The translations under genes and the position numbers were made by a program. DNA of 19,764 bases from an uncultured Alistipes sp. (GTDB taxonomy: Bacteria > Bacteroidota > Bacteroidia > Bacteroidales > Rikenellaceae), in contig CAUDHE010000051.1 of the NCBI GenBank assembly GCA_958449275.1, positions 1-19,764 of the forward strand, in the 5' to 3' direction. Positions within the stretch are counted from its first letter, which is position 1, and every line of letters starts with the position of its first letter. Below the pieces are notes generated by a model, which worked only from the letters and a program-made list of their open reading frames with translations, did not search any database and had not been told where the DNA came from. Shown here piece after piece: positions 15,670 to 19,764 of this stretch.

Positions 15670-16569
15670 TTACAATTTTATAGGCTGAAATCCCCTGCCG
15701 TAAACGCTCATCACCGAACAAACGGTCATGAACGCCTGAGGATCTATCTCGCGGACGAATTTGAGTATCTGCGACGTCTCGCGGCGGTTGCATACCACCA
15801 TCACCATTTTCGAGTGGTTGTGGGTGTAGCCTCCCTCCGATTCTATGAGGGTGACTCCGCGCCCGAGATCGTTGTTCAGCGCGGCGGTAATGTCTTGGTA
15901 GTGGCGCGACACGATGAACACCTGACTCGACTGCTTGTTGCCTGCGAGGATCATGTCGACCGTGTAGCCGAACACGAGCGTCATTATGTAGCCGTATATG
16001 GCCGCGTCGATAGAAAAACCGACCAGCAGCGACGAGGCTATTATCATGAAGTCGAGGACGAATATTATGCGGCCATAGCTGATAGATCGATATTTATTGA
16101 TTATCATCGCCACGATGTCGGTTCCTCCCGCCGAGCCTCCCTGCATCAACGCCATAGCCACGCCGAAGCCCGTGACCACGCCACCCAGCACCATCGAAAG
16201 AAAACGGTCGAGATGCAGGAAATCGTCCGTGGGCAGTATGCCCTGCCACATGTTCATGGAGAACGACAGCATGAGTATGCACCAAATGGTTTTAAGCCCG
16301 AAGTTCCAACCGAGCACGAATCCGGCCACTATGAGCAGCACGGCATTGATGGCCAGCACTATGGTACCTATTCGCAAATCCCATCCGTAAGCGTTCTCGA
16401 ATGCCGTGCTGATTACTATAGCCAGACCCGAAGCCGCTCCGCCCGTGCTTTTGGCGGGCAATACGCAGCCTATCCAGCCGAACGAGTAGATGAACATGCC
16501 GATAGTCATCACGATGTACTCCTTGGCTGTGGTGAATGCCTTTTGCGGAGTGATGTACGGAGCTGTCAT
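15670..16569 (-). CDS. YitT-family membrane protein with C-terminal DUF2179 domain
   Basis: The product is 299 residues, normal for YitT proteins. About six membrane segments can be seen (roughly 18-38, 64-86, 92-108, 122-143, 167-184, 188-207). The membrane part looks like an internal duplication, with STGGAASGLAIVI (41-53) and GGSAGGTDIVAMII (144-157) in equivalent places. After the last segment, ~215-290 is a soluble DUF2179-type domain with GRGVTLIESEGGYT and KMVMVVCNRRE. The family is widespread in bacteria and thought to be a transporter or permease, but its substrate is not established as far as I know. It is the first gene of a three-gene operon with the GNAT protein and the glycosylase; no consensus promoter was found in front of it. 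Confidence 0.93.
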   Translation of the reverse strand: MTAPYITPQKAFTTAKEYIVMTIGMFIYSFGWIGCVLPAKSTGGAASGLAIVISTAFENAYGWDLRIGTIVLAINAVLLIVAGFVLGWNFGLKTIWCILMLSFSMNMWQGILPTDDFLHLDRFLSMVLGGVVTGFGVAMALMQGGSAGGTDIVAMIINKYRSISYGRIIFVLDFMIIASSLLVGFSIDAAIYGYIMTLVFGYTVDMILAGNKQSSQVFIVSRHYQDITAALNNDLGRGVTLIESEGGYTHNHSKMVMVVCNRRETSQILKFVREIDPQAFMTVCSVMSVYGRGFQPIKL

Positions 16570-16677
16570 AATTTTTTTGAGAGGTGTTAGCGTTTGCGAT
16601 CCGTCGCGGGCACAGACCGTCGCATCCGAAGAACGGACGGTGCGGCGGACGTGGCAGGGCGTGTGCGAATCATGTGT

Positions 16678-16753
16678 ATGTTCGAAATAATGGGTTTTCG
16701 AAGCGTGAAATTAATACAAAATTCCTTACGATAGAATATTCATGTTCGAAATA
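16678..16753. repeat. 12-bp direct repeat containing TTCGAA, upstream of the YitT operon
   Basis: ATGTTCGAAATA occurs at 16678-16689 and again at 16742-16753, 64 bp apart, start to start. A further TTCGAA lies between them at about 16697-16702. They sit 109-184 bp upstream of the YitT start codon, where a regulator could bind. The repeat could also be chance in an AT-rich spacer. Confidence 0.35.
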
Positions 16754-16833
16754 TTCGTCGGTTTCGCATTTCGGCACGGTGCAGAGGGGCTTTCCGAGGC
16801 CGTCGGCGAGTCATGCCGACCGCACGGGATACG

Positions 16834-16867
16834 AAAAAATCCTGCCCGACGCGATGTCGGGCAGGAT
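16834..16867 (-). terminator. Rho-independent terminator of the second SusC/SusD operon
   Basis: On the minus strand a perfect 12-bp stem (plus 16839-16850 with 16856-16867) closes a 5-nt loop and is followed by six T (plus A tract 16834-16839). It lies 49 bp after the stop codon of the second SusD gene. Confidence 0.93.
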
Positions 16868-16916
16868 CGGGTCAGAACAGACACCGCACAAACCACACGG
16901 CGTCCGTTCGTTCATA

Positions 16917-18734
16917 TTAATAACCCGGGTTCTGTACCAGCAGGTTGTTAGACGACAATGAAGAATCGGGAATCGGGAAACGGTTTCTGTTCTTATCGTT
17001 CGACGCCTTGTGATCCCACCAGTCCTCGGTCACGTACATATTCCAACGTATAAGGTCGGTACGACGGCGGCTCTCGCCGAGGAACTCTATCATCCACTCG
17101 TCGGCCAAACGATACTTGTCGAGATTGGCCACGGTAACGGGATTCGGATCATTGCCGTCCTCGAAGTTGCGCGCACGCACTTTATTAATCAGTTTAACGG
17201 CGTCGTCCTTGCGATCCATATTGAAATAGCACTCGGCCAACATGTAATAGATTTCGGCCAGACGACAGATCGGAGTCATGGCGGGCCATCTCATCTCGGC
17301 CTTCTCGTAGTCGATCTGGTCGACGGGAGGACACAGTTTCATGAGGCGGTAACCCGACGCCTCCTCGGCGAACTCCATAGACGAGGGAAGGTTGGCGAAC
17401 TTCGAACGGTCGATAACCTTGCCGTCGGCATCGAGCGGTTTGCCGTCCTCGGTCCAATCGTACACACGCGGAGTATCGACACCCGGATTACCCAAAGCGA
17501 AGCGTGCGATGCAGTCGTTCAAATATACGATCTTATCCTTATACTCGCGACCGCCCTTAGCAACCCAGCCATCTTTGGCACGGCTGCTTTTGTTGACCTG
17601 ACGTCCCATGAAGAACATACCCGAATATTGACCGTTACCCTCGTAGGTGTACTGCTGCTTGCGGAGATCGGTATCCTCGAACTTCTGCATTACGCGACCC
17701 AATTTCCAGTCGGCATCGGTATAAGGGGTACCGTCGGGACGATACGAAGGCTGAACGGCCGCACCGTTCCACGAGTCGTAACCCGTACCGCCGAAATAGG
17801 TATTGGTATTGTAGCAGAACCAAGTTGCGAACTGACCGCTGTCGCAGCCTGCGTATGTCGCGTCGCTCGGAATGCCGTAGATGATCTCGGGGCAGTTCTC
17901 GTTACCGCGTGCGAACACCTCGTTCCACGTCTTGCCCAAATCGTAGGGACCGTAAACACCGCCTATGATATCCTCGCAAATCTTGGCGCACTCCGCCCAC
18001 ATCGGGGCTTTCTTGCCGTCGGTGTAGGGAACGGCGTTGAAATAGAGCTGAGCCAACATGGCGGCGCCCCATGCGCGGTGCACGTAGCTGGTCTCCTTGC
18101 CGCCTAAAGTCTCCTTAACGGGGAGTTTGGGAATGTTGGTCTTGAGAATGTTCTCGATAAATTCGAAAGTCTCCACGTCCGAGGCGCGCGCCTTCAGATC
18201 CTTGTCGCCGTAATTGTACAGCGGATAGCCTCCGAACATGTCCAGACCGTCCTTATAGAGATCGGCCACATACATGTTCAACTGAGCTACCATAAGATCG
18301 AGCTCGTCCTGCGATATGCCCACCTTATTGAGGTCGACGCGGGTGGTGATGTCCTCTATCGCGTCCCATGCCAGCGCGACACCCATGCCCACTCCGTAGA
18401 AGTTGCTGTAGAATACGCCCTCCGACGAAGGGAACACATGATAGTGCTCGTTCTGGTGAGTACCGCCGTTGTACCAGTCGCCGTTGCGGGTGGGGATACA
18501 TATCTCGTCGGTACCCAGCTCCATGACGTCGAAACGGTGACGATCCGAAGCCTTGTGCCATTTCCAGTGAGTGATGGGACGGCAGTAACGCTGCCATACG
18601 GCGTCTTTCGACGTGAAGAAAGTCTCGGGCACGACCTGCGAATAGTATTCGGGGTCGGTGTTACATCCCGTCGTGGCAGCGATGGCTACGGCCGAGAGCA
18701 ACGATGCGCGTAATATGTTTTTTATAGCTTTCAT
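16917..18734 (-). CDS. RagB/SusD-family outer-membrane nutrient-binding lipoprotein (second copy)
   Basis: The product is 605 residues with a lipoprotein signal peptide (lipobox TTGC, Cys24) followed by NTDPEYYSQVVPETFFTSKD, the typical mature SusD start. Family blocks are ELDLMVAQLNMYVADLYKDG with DMFGGYPLYNYGD (helical TPR part), RLAEIYYMLAECYFNMDRKDD, and the closing EWMIEFLGESRRRTDLIRWN followed by NRFPIPDSSLSSNNLLVQNPGY. It differs strongly from the other SusD in this window, so the two are not recent duplicates and probably bind different substrates. The partner susC ends 15 bp upstream. A terminator follows, so this operon also ends at susD within the window; any enzymes would have to lie upstream of the partial susC or elsewhere. 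Confidence 0.95.
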   Translation of the reverse strand: MKAIKNILRASLLSAVAIAATTGCNTDPEYYSQVVPETFFTSKDAVWQRYCRPITHWKWHKASDRHRFDVMELGTDEICIPTRNGDWYNGGTHQNEHYHVFPSSEGVFYSNFYGVGMGVALAWDAIEDITTRVDLNKVGISQDELDLMVAQLNMYVADLYKDGLDMFGGYPLYNYGDKDLKARASDVETFEFIENILKTNIPKLPVKETLGGKETSYVHRAWGAAMLAQLYFNAVPYTDGKKAPMWAECAKICEDIIGGVYGPYDLGKTWNEVFARGNENCPEIIYGIPSDATYAGCDSGQFATWFCYNTNTYFGGTGYDSWNGAAVQPSYRPDGTPYTDADWKLGRVMQKFEDTDLRKQQYTYEGNGQYSGMFFMGRQVNKSSRAKDGWVAKGGREYKDKIVYLNDCIARFALGNPGVDTPRVYDWTEDGKPLDADGKVIDRSKFANLPSSMEFAEEASGYRLMKLCPPVDQIDYEKAEMRWPAMTPICRLAEIYYMLAECYFNMDRKDDAVKLINKVRARNFEDGNDPNPVTVANLDKYRLADEWMIEFLGESRRRTDLIRWNMYVTEDWWDHKASNDKNRNRFPIPDSSLSSNNLLVQNPGY

Positions 18735-18749
18735 GGTTATTGTCTCAGT

Positions 18750-19764
18750 TTAGAATGTAAGTTGAACACCGAATATGTAAGTGCGGGTGCGGGGATAGAA
18801 GCTCGTGCTCCACCACTCGATACCGCCGCCGATACCGTTTATGTTGACCTCGGGATCCATTCCCTTGTAACCCGTGATGGTGCACAGGTTGTTGATGTTG
18901 GCATACAGACGCAGGCTCTTTATGAAGCTGTTGGTCTTGCCGGCCAGAGGCAGCGTATAACCGAGGTTTATGGCGTCGATCTTCACGAAGGTACCGTCCT
19001 CGAGGAAGTAATCGCAGAGTTTCTTCTCGACCTTGATATCCTTGTTTCTGCCGTAGGCGCTCTTGAGCAGGTTGATACCGCCCTGATTGGTCAGACCGAA
19101 ATACATGTCCAGAGTGTTGTATACGTCGAAGTCGATCCAGCTGCGGATGTCGATACCCAGATCCCAGTTGCGGAACTTCACGCGGTGGTTCCACGACGCG
19201 ATGACCTTGGGAACGAAGTTGCCCGTGTACTGCTTGTCGGCCGAAGTGGAGTTCTTCGACTGGATGATCTCGCCGTCCTTGTTGTAGACGAGGAAGTCGC
19301 CCGTCTCCGTGTCGATGCCCGCACACTTGAGAATGTAGAACTGACCGATGGTGGTACCCTCCTCCACACGCTTGGCGTTACCCGGCGAACCCGGAGCGGG
19401 GAATCCGCTGTCCTCGAAGAAGGTCGAATCGCCGTAAAGGGTGGTGATCTTCGTATTGTCATGGCTCAGGATGATATTGGTAGTGTAGCTCCAATCCTTG
19501 CTGCGCACGATGTCGGCACCGATCTCGAACTCCCAACCGCGGTTGGTCATCGAACCGATGTTCTTCATCATGTCGGTGTTGGGATAGGGAGGCTGCGGAA
19601 CCTTCACCGAGTAGAGCATGTCGACCACCTTGCGGTTGTACCAGTCGAACTTACCGTAAAGACGGTCATCGAAGAACGAGTAGTCGATACCGATATTCCA
19701 ACCGTGCTGCTCCTCCCACTTCAGATCCTCGTTGAGATTGATCGAAGGACCGTAAACGATGTTG
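18750..19764 (-). CDS. SusC/RagA-family TonB-dependent transporter, C-terminal barrel part (5' end beyond the window)
   Basis: The visible part is about 338 residues, the C-terminal third of a SusC barrel. The frame stays open to the window edge: upstream of a GTG at 19628 it reads NLNEDLKWEEQHGWNIGIDY and DRLYGKFDWYNRKVVDMLY, the usual SusC barrel sequence, so 19628 is not the start. Other family marks are NIGSMTNRGWEFEIGADIV, TTIGQFYILKCAGIDTETGD and the terminal strand RTRTYIFGVQLTF. It works with the SusD encoded 15 bp downstream. The N-terminal regulatory domain, TonB box and plug are outside the window, so neither an ECF-sigma-linked signalling extension nor the promoter can be assessed. 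Confidence 0.95.
   Translation of the reverse strand, partial: NIVYGPSINLNEDLKWEEQHGWNIGIDYSFFDDRLYGKFDWYNRKVVDMLYSVKVPQPPYPNTDMMKNIGSMTNRGWEFEIGADIVRSKDWSYTTNIILSHDNTKITTLYGDSTFFEDSGFPAPGSPGNAKRVEEGTTIGQFYILKCAGIDTETGDFLVYNKDGEIIQSKNSTSADKQYTGNFVPKVIASWNHRVKFRNWDLGIDIRSWIDFDVYNTLDMYFGLTNQGGINLLKSAYGRNKDIKVEKKLCDYFLEDGTFVKIDAINLGYTLPLAGKTNSFIKSLRLYANINNLCTITGYKGMDPEVNINGIGGGIEWWSTSFYPRTRTYIFGVQLTF

Noticed and set aside
1..19764. CRISPR array, toxin-antitoxin pair, invertible promoter with flanking inverted repeats, or retron
   Set aside because: I looked for regular repeats, paired small genes, long inverted repeats flanking a promoter, and a reverse transcriptase, and saw none.

Overview
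The window looks like a chromosomal segment of a Bacteroidales bacterium, most likely Alistipes or another Rikenellaceae member. The evidence is the SusC/SusD pairs, a type V (FimA/Mfa1-class) fimbrial gene cluster, lipoprotein signal peptides throughout, promoters of the Bacteroidetes TTTG / TAnnTTTG form, a preference for GC-rich codons, and a lack of strong Shine-Dalgarno sequences. The genus is an inference from overall style; no marker gene in the window settles it.

Layout. (1) Positions 1-6408, plus strand: a type V pilus operon. In order it holds the 3' end of a major fimbrillin (Mfa1 family), a strong hairpin terminator or attenuator, an Mfa2/FimB-like anchor lipoprotein, an Mfa-like accessory lipoprotein, and a 1143-residue DUF4906-like lipoprotein with a perfect EF-hand loop and an RCVRD-ending C-terminal domain, probably the tip subunit. 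(2) 6409-6702: convergent intergenic region with a 17-bp perfect hairpin and a second terminator on the minus strand. (3) 6703-11840, minus: a two-gene SusC/SusD outer-membrane uptake unit with no enzymes attached. Its susC carries a C9 homopolymer at codons 8-11, where a change of one base in either direction gives an early stop. (4) 11841-12706: the susC leader with a consensus promoter, then about 560 bp without genes that contain a second nine-base G/C tract. (5) tRNA-Arg(ACG), minus, with its own promoter and terminator. (6) 12969-14030, minus: a DUF4369/TlpA-like thioredoxin lipoprotein. (7) 14180-16569, minus: a tight three-gene operon of YitT-family membrane protein, tandem GNAT acetyltransferase and uracil-DNA-glycosylase-superfamily protein. 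The acetyltransferase looks like two genes fused across an A6 tract. (8) 16834-19764, minus: terminator, a second SusD, and the C-terminal part of a second SusC that runs off the window.

How it fits together. Most of the window is cell-surface machinery: one adhesive pilus and two nutrient-import complexes. The components are exported lipoproteins or outer-membrane proteins. The housekeeping genes (tRNA-Arg, TlpA-like reductase, YitT operon) sit between the two SusCD units. No mobile element, integrase, CRISPR array or known defence system was seen. The points most worth a second look are the homopolymer tracts (possible phase variation of susC), the acetyltransferase fusion joint, and the terminator inside the pilus operon.
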